This document shows positions 47,160 through 55,778 of a DNA stretch of 64,000 bases, piece by piece. This stretch comes from Gammaproteobacteria bacterium. GTDB taxonomy: Bacteria > Pseudomonadota > Gammaproteobacteria > Thiohalomonadales > Thiohalomonadaceae. The translations under genes and the position numbers were made by a program. The stretch covers positions 27,641-91,640 of the forward strand of contig QKED01000006.1 in assembly GCA_003252455.1 (NCBI GenBank). Direction: 5' to 3'. The notes below the pieces were generated by a model. The model did not search any database. It had not been told where the DNA came from and was given only the letters and a program-made list of their open reading frames with translations. The first letter of the stretch is position 1, and each line of letters starts with the position of its first letter.

Positions 47160-47516
47160 TTGAAATGGCAAGTATTGGACGATGAGGTTGCGCTGCAGCG
47201 CTGGTTGACGCGCGCGCCCTTGGCACTGCTCATGGCGGGTGCCCCTGAGTGTGGTATTTGCCAGGTGCTCAAGCCCAAGTTGCCGGTGAGCCTGGCCACT
47301 GCCTACCCGCGACTGGCGATGGGTTATCTGGACGTCGGTCGACGACCGCAAGAGGCCGCGCAGTGGATGCTCTACCGTCTACCGACCCTGATCCTCTTCG
47401 TCGAGGGGCGCGAATCGTTTCGCTGGGCGGGGAGTTTTTCGGTCTCTGCCGTGGCGGAGGCGATCGCCAGGCCCTATGGTTTTCTCTATGCCGAACAAGT
47501 GGGGGAGGGTGAGTGA
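47160..47516 (+). CDS. Thioredoxin-fold protein with CGIC motif
   Basis: 118 aa. The frame has no upstream ATG; a TTG at 47160 (ttgAAATGG) gives the expected N-terminus, with only a weak ribosome site. The active-site motif is C31-G-I-C34, in place of the usual CGPC, and the cis-proline is at P75 (YRLPTLILF). It has no signal peptide, so it is probably cytoplasmic. Related short thioredoxin-like proteins with CGxC motifs are seen in other sulfur bacteria (from memory). Its last codons overlap the GTG of the next gene (GTGA), so the two are probably translated together. It is divergent from module A. Confidence 0.75.
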   Translation: MKWQVLDDEVALQRWLTRAPLALLMAGAPECGICQVLKPKLPVSLATAYPRLAMGYLDVGRRPQEAAQWMLYRLPTLILFVEGRESFRWAGSFSVSAVAEAIARPYGFLYAEQVGEGE

Positions 47517-47761
47517 GTCACTACAGGCCGGTGAGCTGCGCGCTTCACTCGACGTTGGAGTTAGCGATCATGCAGCGTCGTAGGCTGCGGGTGAGCGATG
47601 CGCAGGGGCGGAGTCTGGAAGGGATGGGCGTGGACCTGATGACCCGCGCAGAGGGGGAGTTTCTCGCTCTGGCGCTGGCGTCGGGCGAGCGGGTCGAGCT
47701 GCGTCTCGATGAGCTGCGTGAGGTGCTCGACGCGGTGAGCGGCGAGCACCTCGGCGAGTGA
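47513..47761 (+). CDS. Rof (YaeO)-like Rho-binding antiterminator
   Basis: 82 aa from GTG 47513 with GGGGAGGG upstream. The sequence aligns with E. coli Rof: YRPVSCALHSTLELA at the N-terminus (YxPxxCxxxxxLELA), an L-R-V strand, and GERVELRLDELREV near the end (GExxELRLDxI). Rof binds Rho and blocks transcription termination. Identity was judged by eye and is moderate. Coupling to a thioredoxin-like gene is unusual and is the main context clue. It ends 1 base from the convergent YbjN-like gene. Confidence 0.7.
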   Translation: MSHYRPVSCALHSTLELAIMQRRRLRVSDAQGRSLEGMGVDLMTRAEGEFLALALASGERVELRLDELREVLDAVSGEHLGE

Positions 47762-47762
47762 A

Positions 47763-48209
47763 TTACTCGCGGTTCTCGGAGACGAACTGGGCGAACTGAC
47801 GAGCGGAGAGCTGGAACACCTTGAAGCTGATGGCGATGTGCTCGGCGGAGATACCGGCGTTGGCCATCAGATCGGCCTCGATGACCGGATCGTTCTCGTT
47901 GTCGATATAGGCACGGGAGAGGCGCTTGGTGCGGTTCCACTCGTTGATGGTCTGGTAGCTCACCGGGCTGTCAGAGATACCGTAGTAGAACTGGATGTCA
48001 CCATCCTTCTGGTTGATTACGACGTAGTTGCTGCCATCGATCTTCACCAGGATGAAACGCTCCTTGACCAGGGATACGTTGTTGTAGCCCTCCTTCTGCA
48101 GGATGTCGAGCAGCTGCTGGTCAGAGTAGCTGGTCTTCAGATCTGCAGCGAAGAGCGGGCCAGAGAGGATGAGCAGCATGATGGGCAGGATAAAACGACG
48201 CAGGGACAT
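47763..48209 (-). CDS. Exported YbjN-domain protein
   Basis: 148 aa with a signal peptide (LPIMLLILSGPLFA|AD), so the mature protein is periplasmic. The domain shows the YbjN pattern: DQQLLDILQKEGYNNV, a strand ILVKIDGSNYVVINQ, then INEWNRTKRLSRAYIDNENDPVIEADLMANAGIS, which is the family's WNxxxRFSRAYLDxDxDPxLExDL signature. YbjN folds like type III secretion chaperones; its function here is unknown. A 391-base gap with inverted repeats lies upstream. Confidence 0.8.
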   Translation of the reverse strand: MSLRRFILPIMLLILSGPLFAADLKTSYSDQQLLDILQKEGYNNVSLVKERFILVKIDGSNYVVINQKDGDIQFYYGISDSPVSYQTINEWNRTKRLSRAYIDNENDPVIEADLMANAGISAEHIAISFKVFQLSARQFAQFVSENRE

Positions 48210-48600
48210 GTGAGATCTCCGTTGTTATGAAAAATAGTCGGCAAGAGGGCGGGCGGACCTGTAACTGCATTGGGTGTCACCCTCGACCTACTCTCGCAGG
48301 TACATAGGGTACTGTCTAGTTTAATCTAGACAAATGACCTACATGCAAAACAGTGTGACATATATAACTGTCATGCGGCTCGCTCCGTGGCTGTGTGAGT
48401 GGTGTATATGGGCGTGAGCGATTTATGGTGGTCGAAGGCACACCCGCCTATGTCATACTAGTCCACTCAATTATCGATCGTGTTGGAATTGTGAGTATTG
48501 CAAGCCGCCGACACGGGCCCCATGCATCCCGACTGCGCAGCGGATTTCACCGCGATAGCGACCGACACACCAACCCTGAACGAGTCCGCGAAGATAATTC
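48210..48600. promoter_or_regulatory. Divergent intergenic region with operator-like inverted repeats
   Basis: 391 bases between the YbjN-like gene and the dsrS-like gene. It contains TGTCTAG-TTTAAT-CTAGACA (48313-48332), a perfect 7-bp inverted repeat with a 6-base spacer, and 24 bases further TGACA-N8-TGTCA (48356-48373) nested with ACAGT-N12-ACTGT (48350-48371). The stretch is AT-richer than its surroundings. No gene is supported. It probably holds both promoters. Confidence 0.5.
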
Positions 48601-49749
48601 ATGTTCGACCTGAGCCCTGAAGATAGCCTGCGCCTGCACGTGATGGTGGCCAATGCCGAGGCGATCCGCATCGACGAGAATCAGATGCTGGTCTACGGCC
48701 TGAGTGGCGAACAGGAGATGAAGCTGCAACTCAACCCCACCTGTCGTTCAGACAAATACCTCACCTTGGTGCGCGAGATGCTCTCTGGGGCGGTCCTCGA
48801 TTCGCCCGGCGGCTACCCAGTCTTCCTGCGCCGCTGGACTCGGATGGGTCAGATCGACAACGAGCAGATGGGGCGTCTGCTCAAGCTCGGCGAGCCCGAG
48901 GCGGTGATGGCGGTGGTCTGCTCACCGGGGCTCGACAATGCATTGGCGCGTCTTGCTTGGTGGTCCGCCCCCTACGCCGAGCACGCCCGGCGCATGCTCG
49001 AAAACCCCCGCGTGGTCACCGCCCCTATGGGCAAGGTCCTGGCGGACTATCTGATCGAATACCTCCCCTTCGAGAGCGAGCATCGCGACATGCTCAACAC
49101 CGTCCGTCTCGTGCTGCAGCCCGGTCTGCTCGACGAGGAGGGGCGGCGGCGCCTGTGGCAGACCGGCGCCAAGCGCCCCACTTATTGGGTCGGCTTCCTG
49201 CGTACCAGCCCGGACGCCCTGCTCGACCCGAGCCCGGCGCGTGCCGAATTCAACACGTATCGTGAACGACTCGCGGCACTGGTGGTGGGGGGAAATGCCG
49301 TGGCCGCGCGACTGCTGCAGATGCTCGACGCCCCGGGTCAGCGCTTCGCCCGGGTTGCGGCCATCTGTCTGGCACGCCCGGCGGATCAAGATGTCGCCGC
49401 CGCGCTGCTCGACGCCATCGGCGCCTACTGCCGCTTCGGCAACCCTGACTACCGTGTGTTGCGTACCTGGGCGGATGTGCAGGCCTATACCTCGACCCTC
49501 GACCAAGGCCCCGAGGTGCAGGTGCTGCGCCAGCTCGCCCCGGAGCTGTCCGAAGAGCTGGATGCGTTGCTGCTGCTGGCGTGCGTGAGCGAATACCTGG
49601 TGACCCCTATCTTCGCCGTGACCGACGCCGTAGGCACCGTGATGCAGGAGCGCATCGAGCCTATCACCCAGCCGATCCTAGAGCGCCTCTCGACCCTCGC
49701 CGGTGAGCGCTTTGCCCAAGGGCGGCGGCGTGGCGGGCGGAGGCATTGA
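48601..49749 (+). CDS. dsrS: DsrS-like protein (sulfur oxidation accessory)
   Basis: 382 aa, cytoplasmic by lack of signal. The N-terminus (DLSPEDSLRLHVMVANAEAIRIDE), the segment SPGGYPVFLRRWTRMGQ and the LIEYLPFE ... VRLVLQPGLLDEE region match what I recall of DsrS, the last gene of the dsr operon in Allochromatium vinosum. DsrS is linked to expression of sulfur-globule oxidation; its biochemical role is not established. The middle is helical and repeat-like. No other dsr gene lies in the window, so the gene is detached here. A GTG-started partner follows after 3 bases. Confidence 0.65.
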   Translation: MFDLSPEDSLRLHVMVANAEAIRIDENQMLVYGLSGEQEMKLQLNPTCRSDKYLTLVREMLSGAVLDSPGGYPVFLRRWTRMGQIDNEQMGRLLKLGEPEAVMAVVCSPGLDNALARLAWWSAPYAEHARRMLENPRVVTAPMGKVLADYLIEYLPFESEHRDMLNTVRLVLQPGLLDEEGRRRLWQTGAKRPTYWVGFLRTSPDALLDPSPARAEFNTYRERLAALVVGGNAVAARLLQMLDAPGQRFARVAAICLARPADQDVAAALLDAIGAYCRFGNPDYRVLRTWADVQAYTSTLDQGPEVQVLRQLAPELSEELDALLLLACVSEYLVTPIFAVTDAVGTVMQERIEPITQPILERLSTLAGERFAQGRRRGGRRH

Positions 49750-49752
49750 GCG

Positions 49753-50283
49753 GTGGTCGCGGTCATCACCCACGCCGTGACGTTAGAGGCCCAGGTCAAC
49801 GAGGACCTGGTGGAGACCAACATCGGCTACTTCCCCTGGGTGGTGGCGCGCAATCTGGCGCAGGAGGTCGACGCGGTTCGGCGCAGTGAACGCCTCGGTT
49901 ACTTCCCCCCGCTGGAGTACCTGGTGCGCAAGGGGGTGATCGACCCCGACCTCTACGAACTCAACCTGATGCTCACCGAGTTCTGTGTCGACCAAGTGCG
50001 CCGCGACGTGCGTCGCCTCCTCTCGCGCGCCTTCGCCACCACCCGTATCGAGCGGGTCGAGCCCATCAATCCCCTCCTGTCGCACGTACGTCCGCGCCAG
50101 GAGGAGGCGCTCTACCACCTCGCCCGTCACCTCGCCCCCAACCGGGTTCGGCTCGAACTGCGCGTCACCAGCGTGCGTGCCGAGCTGCCGGAGGGGATGG
50201 TGGATGAGGTGGCCGAACGCCTGCACTTCTGGCTCGGTGACGTGTTCGACGACCTGCGCGTCACCTCGGTGGCCGCGGCCTGA
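49753..50283 (+). CDS. Unrecognised protein co-transcribed with the dsrS-like gene
   Basis: 176 aa from GTG 49753, 3 bases after the dsrS-like stop, so translation is likely coupled. No known family was recognised. It has no signal or membrane helix. The sequence is mixed alpha/beta with many Arg and Glu residues; notable stretches are NIGYFPWVVARNLAQEVD, LGYFPPLEYLVRKGVIDP and a C-terminal RVTSVRAELPEGMVDEVAERL. Context is the only clue to function. Confidence 0.6.
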   Translation: MVAVITHAVTLEAQVNEDLVETNIGYFPWVVARNLAQEVDAVRRSERLGYFPPLEYLVRKGVIDPDLYELNLMLTEFCVDQVRRDVRRLLSRAFATTRIERVEPINPLLSHVRPRQEEALYHLARHLAPNRVRLELRVTSVRAELPEGMVDEVAERLHFWLGDVFDDLRVTSVAAA

Positions 50284-50431
50284 GGGACAACGGTATATCC
50301 CCACCCGTTCAAACGCGGCCCGTGAAAGGCGTTGCCCCCTTCCAACCCGACCAGAGCGACAAGGTCGAGCCCGGTTACGCCCTGGACAGCAGATAAAAAA
50401 AACCTTATCCCCTATACAGAGTGTTGTATTG

Positions 50432-50445
50432 CCCCCCCGGGGGGG
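50432..50445. repeat. Perfect C7G7 palindrome upstream of adk
   Basis: CCCCCCCGGGGGGG at 50432-50445, 77 bases before the adk start, in an AT-rich gap. There is no loop, so it would extrude only as a strained hairpin; it may instead be a polymerase pause site or a hotspot of length variation. Confidence 0.6.
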
Positions 50446-50483
50446 TATTTGCATAATCGCCCTATGCTGATTTTTGTTAATGA

Positions 50484-51173
<690 letters not shown>

Positions 51174-51228
51174 ATCGCCGCGTGGTCGGAGGGGCACCAC
51201 CCCCTCGGCCAGTCGGCGCATGTGACGC

Positions 51229-51264
51229 AAAAAAATAGCGGGAGACGCACGGCGTACTCCCGCT
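51229..51264 (-). terminator. Intrinsic terminator of the hemerythrin-like gene
   Basis: Read on the minus strand: AGCGGGAG (51264-51257), 12-base loop, CTCCCGCT (51244-51237), one base, then seven T (51235-51229). It lies 48 bases past the stop of the minus-strand gene. On the plus strand the A run precedes the stem, so it would not terminate adk efficiently. Confidence 0.75.
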
Positions 51265-51312
51265 CAAGGTTGAGGTATTCGGTGTGACTGCCGGGGGCCC
51301 GGCAGGTCGGGG

Positions 51313-51702
51313 TCAGCGGCTCGCCACCATGGCCATCAGGTCACTGTCCATGCTCTGGCTGTGGTCACGGAACCAGCCGGGCAAGCGTGCCTTCACATAG
51401 GTCCGTCCCAGGGTGATGAGGCCGTTCTCGACCCGCTCCTTGAGGTAGCGCACCTCGCTCATCAGTGCCTCGTGTTCGTGCAGGTGCGCCTCGCGTTCGG
51501 GGAGTGCGCAGGCACGCATCAGCGCCTCTTCGGTCTCGAAGATGCGCTCCACCACCCCTTCGAGGCGGTGAAAGAGGGTGGGGAGTTGTGCGTCGTCACT
51601 CTCTTCCATATGGTTGACCAGCTCGACGAATTGACGGCGCTGCCAGTCCAACTCCGCGACCGGGGTGGCATACTGGCTGTCGGACCAGGTGATTAGGGCC
51701 AT
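51313..51702 (-). CDS. Hemerythrin-like protein missing two histidine ligands
   Basis: 129 aa, the normal single-domain bacteriohemerythrin length. Helix and ligand spacing match the family, but the first ligand position reads Q21-R22 (normally Q-H) and the second reads I54-F55 (normally H-F). The other ligands remain: E58, H73, H77, H114 and D119. In characterised hemerythrins the two missing histidines bind one iron (Fe2) while the three remaining histidines bind the other, with Glu and Asp bridging. A dinuclear oxygen-binding site is therefore unlikely; a single-metal site or a changed role is possible. A terminator follows it on the minus strand. Confidence 0.85.
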   Translation of the reverse strand: MALITWSDSQYATPVAELDWQRRQFVELVNHMEESDDAQLPTLFHRLEGVVERIFETEEALMRACALPEREAHLHEHEALMSEVRYLKERVENGLITLGRTYVKARLPGWFRDHSQSMDSDLMAMVASR

Positions 51703-52005
51703 GATCGGGTCTCCTCTTCACGTTCGGGTCAAAGGTCGAGGGGCGCTGGGGCCATCTCAACCCTGGGGAATAGCTGCGCAAGCAATTATGTTGCTTTACA
51801 TGGGGTTATAGTTCAAACGTAATGTAAATTCTAGATCTTGGGTGGATCTTTTACAATGCGCGCCCATGACCGGCATCTACCCCCTTTGGGGTAATGGCCG
51901 CATTTATTCAGTTTATTCCCACTTGTTTTGGTAGTATTCTCTCCCGCGCTTGTCCGCGATAGCGGACGGTAACGCACAGAAATCCTAAGCATTTTTGGAG
52001 AGGGT
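51703..52005. promoter_or_regulatory. Divergent intergenic region upstream of the LysR gene
   Basis: 303 bases between the hemerythrin-like gene and the LysR regulator, AT-rich in its right half. A perfect inverted repeat GTCCGC-GATA-GCGGAC (51952-51967) lies 38 bases before the LysR start, and GATCTT recurs at 51835 and 51846. LysR proteins often bind such sites to control themselves. No gene is supported. Confidence 0.45.
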
Positions 52006-52905
52006 ATGGCGGATAGACGGCTCCAGGTGTTCCACACCGTGGCCCGGTTGCTCAGTTTCACCAAGGCGGCCGAGGCGCTGCATATGACTCAGCCTGCGGT
52101 CACCTTTCAGGTGCGCCAGCTGGAGGAGTACTTCAACACCCGCCTGTTCGACCGTACCCACAACCGCATCAGCCTCACCGAGGCGGGTGAGCGGGTGTTC
52201 GAGTACGCCGACAAGATCTTCGCCCTCTATGCCGAGATGGAGAATTCGGTGCGCGACCTCACCGGTGAGGTGAGTGGTGTGCTACTGCTCGGCGCCAGTA
52301 CCACCATCGCCGAATACCTCCTCCCCTCGCTGCTCGGCAACTTCAAGGCGCGCTACCCCGACGTGCGTATCCGCCTCTCGGTCTCCAACTCCGACGCCAT
52401 TGTCTCCATGGTGGAGAACAACACCATCGACCTGGGGGTGGTGGAGTCCCCGGTGGCGAACAAAAATCTGGTGGTAGAGCACTGCCGCGACGACCAGTTG
52501 GTGCTGGTGGTGCCCCCCCGCCACGAGCTGGCCCAGGAGAAGGCGGTAGCCATCGAGCGTATCGCCGAGTACCCCTACATCTGCCGCGAAGAGGGCTCGG
52601 GCACCCGCGAGGTGATGCTCAACGAGATGAACCGGAACGGCATCAACCCCTCGGTGCTCAATATCGTCATGGAGCTGGGCAGCCCTGAGGCGGTGAAGGG
52701 AGCGGTCGAGGCGGGCATGGGTATCTCCATCGTCTCCCGTGCCACCATCGCCAAGGAGTTGGAGCTCGGCTCGCTCGTAGCCGTCTCCCTCTCCCCGGTG
52801 TTGGAGCGCCCCTTCTCCTTCGTGCATCAGAAACAGAAGTTCCGCCTACGCGCCATCGAGAAGTTGCTCGACTTCGCCAAGGAGTACTGCGCCGAGGCGC
52901 ATTAA
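52006..52905 (+). CDS. LysR-family transcriptional regulator
   Basis: 299 aa. The N-terminal winged helix-turn-helix (residues 1-62) reads LQVFHTVARLLSFTKAAEALHMTQPAVTFQVRQLEEYFNTRLFDRT, split here around the recognition helix. The effector domain starts near residue 90 (GVLLLGASTTIAEYLLPSLLG) with the usual substrate-binding fold. The TMTIAEYLLP-type entry is common among regulators of sulfur or one-carbon metabolism, but the effector cannot be assigned. AGAGG precedes ATG 52006. The following genes run in the same direction and may or may not be targets. Confidence 0.92.
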   Translation: MADRRLQVFHTVARLLSFTKAAEALHMTQPAVTFQVRQLEEYFNTRLFDRTHNRISLTEAGERVFEYADKIFALYAEMENSVRDLTGEVSGVLLLGASTTIAEYLLPSLLGNFKARYPDVRIRLSVSNSDAIVSMVENNTIDLGVVESPVANKNLVVEHCRDDQLVLVVPPRHELAQEKAVAIERIAEYPYICREEGSGTREVMLNEMNRNGINPSVLNIVMELGSPEAVKGAVEAGMGISIVSRATIAKELELGSLVAVSLSPVLERPFSFVHQKQKFRLRAIEKLLDFAKEYCAEAH

Positions 52906-52930
52906 CCCCCCGTCACGGCAAAGGGATGCC

Positions 52931-53341
52931 ATGCTTACCCCCCAGATGATCCCCTCCAAGGCGCGCCTCTCCGACACGGAGCGGGCGCTGCTCGATGTGG
53001 TGCGCCGCTTACCGGAGGCGCAACGCCAGACCTTACAGGATTACGCCGAATTCCTCCTCGCGCGTCATGGCGAGGAGGCGCAACCGCCGGTACCGCGCCA
53101 TCCCGAGCGGCCCGAGGTACGTCCAAGGCCTGAAAAGGAGAGCGTGGTGGGTGCGATTAAGCGCCTCTCCGCCAGCTATCCGATGCTCGACAAGACCCGC
53201 ATGCTCAATGATACTTCGGCGCTGATGACCGCCCATCTGATCCAGGGGCGCGCGGCCCCGGCGGTGATCGACGAGCTTGAGCAGCTCTTCCTACGCGAGT
53301 ATCAACACTACCTCGACAGCTTCGACGAGCCCTCCGCATGA
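52931..53341 (+). CDS. Unrecognised small protein preceding the AI-2E family gene
   Basis: 136 aa with AGGGATG before the start. An N-terminal helix (LSDTERALLDVVRRLPEAQRQTLQDYAEFLLA) is followed by a Pro/Arg/Glu-rich linker and a C-terminal helical part (SYPMLDKTRMLNDTSALMTAHLIQGRAA, VIDELEQLFLREY). No known family was recognised. It ends in an ATGA overlap with the next gene, so the two are probably coupled. Likely cytoplasmic. Confidence 0.65.
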   Translation: MLTPQMIPSKARLSDTERALLDVVRRLPEAQRQTLQDYAEFLLARHGEEAQPPVPRHPERPEVRPRPEKESVVGAIKRLSASYPMLDKTRMLNDTSALMTAHLIQGRAAPAVIDELEQLFLREYQHYLDSFDEPSA

Positions 53342-54417
53342 ATCTCATCAGCAATTGGGTGCAGCGCTACTTCTCGGACCCCCAGGCCATTGTCCTGGTG
53401 ATCCTCATGACGGTGGTGTTCGGCGTGGTGCTGTTCCTTGGGGACATGCTCGCCCCGGTGCTCGCCAGCGTGGTGTTGGCCTATCTACTGGAGGGGGTGG
53501 TGCGCTGGATCCACGCCCGTGGCGTGCCGCGCCCACGCACCGTGGTACTGGTGTTTCTGGTCTTCATGGCCTTCCTCTTCTTTATCATCTTCGGCCTGAT
53601 GCCGATGGTCTGGACTCAGACCTTAGAGCTGACGCGTGAGCTGCCCGGCTATATCGCCAGTGGCCAGGAGAAGCTGATGCGTATCCCCGAGCACTACAGC
53701 TTCATCTCCCAGGCTCAGGTCAACGACATCATCCTCACCATCCGTCGCGAGCTGACCAACGCCGCGCAGCAGATCCTCTCGGTCTCGCTCGCCTCCATCG
53801 TCAGTATCATCACTGTGCTGGTCTATCTGGTACTGATGCCGCTGTTGGTCTTCTTCTTCCTCAAGGACCGCGACCTCATCATCGGCTGGTTCAAGGGCTT
53901 TCTCCCCCCCCAGCTCGGGTTGGCCGAGCAGATCTGGCGCGATGTGGATGTGCAGATCGGCAACTATGTGCGCGGCAAATTTTGGGAGATCCTCATCGTC
54001 GGCGCGGTCACCTTCATGGCCTTCGCCCTGATGGGCATCAAGTACGCGACCCTGCTCAGCGTGATTGTCGGCCTTTCGGTGCTGGTGCCCTATATCGGTG
54101 CCACGGTCGTTACCGTGCCGGTGGCCGTGGTCGCCTACTTCCAGTGGGGCTGGACCGCCGAATTCGGCTACCTGATGGCCGCCTACGCGGTGATCCAGGC
54201 CCTCGACGGCAACGTGTTGGTACCGCTGCTCTTCTCCGAGGTGGTCAACCTCCATCCGGTGGCGATCATCGTTGCCGTACTGGTGTTCGGGGGTCTGTGG
54301 GGCTTCTGGGGGGTCTTCTTCGCCATCCCCCTGGCCACCCTGGTCAACGCCATCCTCAATGCCTGGCCAAGACCGACCCGCTCCATGTTCGAGGAGCCGG
54401 ACGAGGTCACCGCGTGA
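53338..54417 (+). CDS. AI-2E family (PerM-like) membrane protein
   Basis: 359 aa with about eight hydrophobic helices: two near the N-terminus, a soluble coiled region (110-180), and a cluster from 155 onward. Family signatures are FFFLKDRD, the GKFWEILIVGAVTFMAFALMG region, LVPYIGATVV, and the C-terminal LFGGLWGFWGVFFAIPLAT-like stretch (here VFGGLWGFWGV). AI-2E/PerM proteins include putative permeases and Na+/H+ antiporters; the substrate here is unknown. It overlaps genes at both ends (ATGA and GTGA), placing it in an operon with the upstream small gene and tcdA. Confidence 0.88.
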   Translation: MNLISNWVQRYFSDPQAIVLVILMTVVFGVVLFLGDMLAPVLASVVLAYLLEGVVRWIHARGVPRPRTVVLVFLVFMAFLFFIIFGLMPMVWTQTLELTRELPGYIASGQEKLMRIPEHYSFISQAQVNDIILTIRRELTNAAQQILSVSLASIVSIITVLVYLVLMPLLVFFFLKDRDLIIGWFKGFLPPQLGLAEQIWRDVDVQIGNYVRGKFWEILIVGAVTFMAFALMGIKYATLLSVIVGLSVLVPYIGATVVTVPVAVVAYFQWGWTAEFGYLMAAYAVIQALDGNVLVPLLFSEVVNLHPVAIIVAVLVFGGLWGFWGVFFAIPLATLVNAILNAWPRPTRSMFEEPDEVTA

Positions 54418-55223
54418 GCCTCGCACCCGACGAGGATTACGCTGCCCGCTTCGGTGGCATCCGACGTCTCTACGGTGACTTGGGGGCGGAGACGTTGCGC
54501 CGTGCGCACATCGCCATCGTCGGTATCGGCGGTGTCGGCTCCTGGGTGGTCGAGGCGCTGGCGCGCAGCGGGGTGGGGCGCATCACCCTCATCGACCACG
54601 ATGACATCGCCCTCTCCAATATCAATCGCCAACTGCATACCCTGGAGGGGACCCTGGAGCGGGAGAAGGTCACGGTGATGGCCGAGCGCATCGCCGCCAT
54701 CAACCCCCACTGCCAGGTCACCGCCGTCGACGACCTGCTCACCGAGCACAACCTCGAACGCCACCTGGCCGCCGACCTCGACTATGTGGTCGACTGCATC
54801 GACTCCATCCGCCACAAGGCGGCGCTGCTCAACTACTGTGTGCGGCGTAAGCCGCCGGTGATCACCACCGGCGGCGCCGGAGGCATCTCCGACCCGACGC
54901 GTATCCAGCTCACCCACCTGAGCCGCACGCACAACGACCCTCTCGCCGCCAAGGTGCGCCACCCCCTGCGCCCGCAGTACGGTTTCAGCCGCAACCCGAA
55001 GCGGCGTTTTGGCATCGACTGCGTCTTCTCCGATGAGCAGTCGGTCTACCCTAAGGCCGATGGCAGCGTCTGTCAGCGCAAACCCGGCGTTGCCGGCGCC
55101 AAGCTCGACTGTAACCTCGGCTACGGGGCCGCCACCTTTCTCACCGGCAGCTTCGGCTTCATCGCCTCGGCCCGTGTAGTGCAGAAGCTGATCGAGCGTG
55201 CCGAGCGGCTCGCCCAGGGTTGA
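54414..55223 (+). CDS. tcdA: tRNA threonylcarbamoyladenosine dehydratase TcdA (CsdL)
   Basis: 269 aa from GTG 54414, which overlaps the preceding stop (GTGA); the frame upstream of that is open but out of register with any conserved sequence. E1-like fold: ATP-binding GIGGVGSW (37-44), LIDHDDIALSNINRQL with the Asp-Asn-Arg-Gln set, DYVVDCIDSI, and a late VFSDEQSVYPK. TcdA converts the t6A base at position 37 of certain tRNAs to its cyclic form, using ATP. Residues match the bacterial TcdA group rather than MoeB or ThiF, which carry zinc CxxC pairs not seen here. Confidence 0.93.
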   Translation: MSLAPDEDYAARFGGIRRLYGDLGAETLRRAHIAIVGIGGVGSWVVEALARSGVGRITLIDHDDIALSNINRQLHTLEGTLEREKVTVMAERIAAINPHCQVTAVDDLLTEHNLERHLAADLDYVVDCIDSIRHKAALLNYCVRRKPPVITTGGAGGISDPTRIQLTHLSRTHNDPLAAKVRHPLRPQYGFSRNPKRRFGIDCVFSDEQSVYPKADGSVCQRKPGVAGAKLDCNLGYGAATFLTGSFGFIASARVVQKLIERAERLAQG

Positions 55224-55303
55224 TTCCCGACTTATCTGCTACGATTATGGGGCCTAACAGTGTCATCCATCACTGTTGAACCCACAACACAGGAGAGTTC
55301 GAG

Positions 55304-55705
55304 ATGACCTCACGCCGCGCCTTCATCACCGGTACCGTCGCCCTGGCCGCCGCCGCGACACTCCCTAGTCGCGCCAGTGCCGCTGCGCCAGCCCTCCCCG
55401 CAGGCCTTATCTACACCCGAGAGAATCCCGGCAAATGGGCCGGTAAGGCCGATAGTCACGCCCCCATGGTCACCGTCGAAGGGCGCACCGTACGTGTCGA
55501 GACCAACCATAAGATGAGTGAACAACACTACATCGTGCGCCACACCCTGGTCAGCGAGGCTGGCGAAGAGCTGGCGGAGAAGACCTTCTATCCCAGCGAT
55601 GAGCCCATCTCCGAGTTCACCCTGCCCGAGGGTGCCAGTGGGCGTATCTACGCCACCAGCTTCTGCAACAAGCACGATATGTGGGTGAGCGAGTTCAACG
55701 TCTGA
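55304..55705 (+). CDS. Tat-exported superoxide-reductase-like protein
   Basis: 133 aa. The N-terminus has a twin-arginine signal (S-R-R-A-F-I, then a hydrophobic stretch) ending near ASA|AA, so it is exported folded. The rest matches the iron domain of neelaredoxin/desulfoferrodoxin. All five presumed ligands are seen: H52, H69, H75, C121 and H124 (FCNKHDMW). The Glu-Lys pair that normally precedes the first His (E-K-H-x-P) is replaced by D50-S51. In known superoxide reductases that Lys attracts superoxide, so activity may be lower or the substrate different. A strong terminator follows. Confidence 0.85.
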   Translation: MTSRRAFITGTVALAAAATLPSRASAAAPALPAGLIYTRENPGKWAGKADSHAPMVTVEGRTVRVETNHKMSEQHYIVRHTLVSEAGEELAEKTFYPSDEPISEFTLPEGASGRIYATSFCNKHDMWVSEFNV

Positions 55706-55722
55706 CGCTCTAGTCGTAGAGC

Positions 55723-55760
55723 AAAAAAGGCCCGCTGGGCTCTCTCAGCGGGCCTTTTTT
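55723..55760. terminator. Bidirectional intrinsic terminator
   Basis: A6 (55723-55728), GGCCCGCTG (55729-55737), 8-base loop, CAGCGGGCC (55746-55754), T6 (55755-55760). The symmetric A and T tracts serve both the superoxide-reductase-like gene (plus) and the reductase-like gene (minus) that converge on it. Confidence 0.92.
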
Positions 55761-55778
55761 CGTTGTGAGTCGCCAGGA

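Noticed and set aside
51181..51210. GGAGGGG/CCCCCTC hairpin after adk as its terminator
   Set aside because: It has no T run, so intrinsic termination is not supported.
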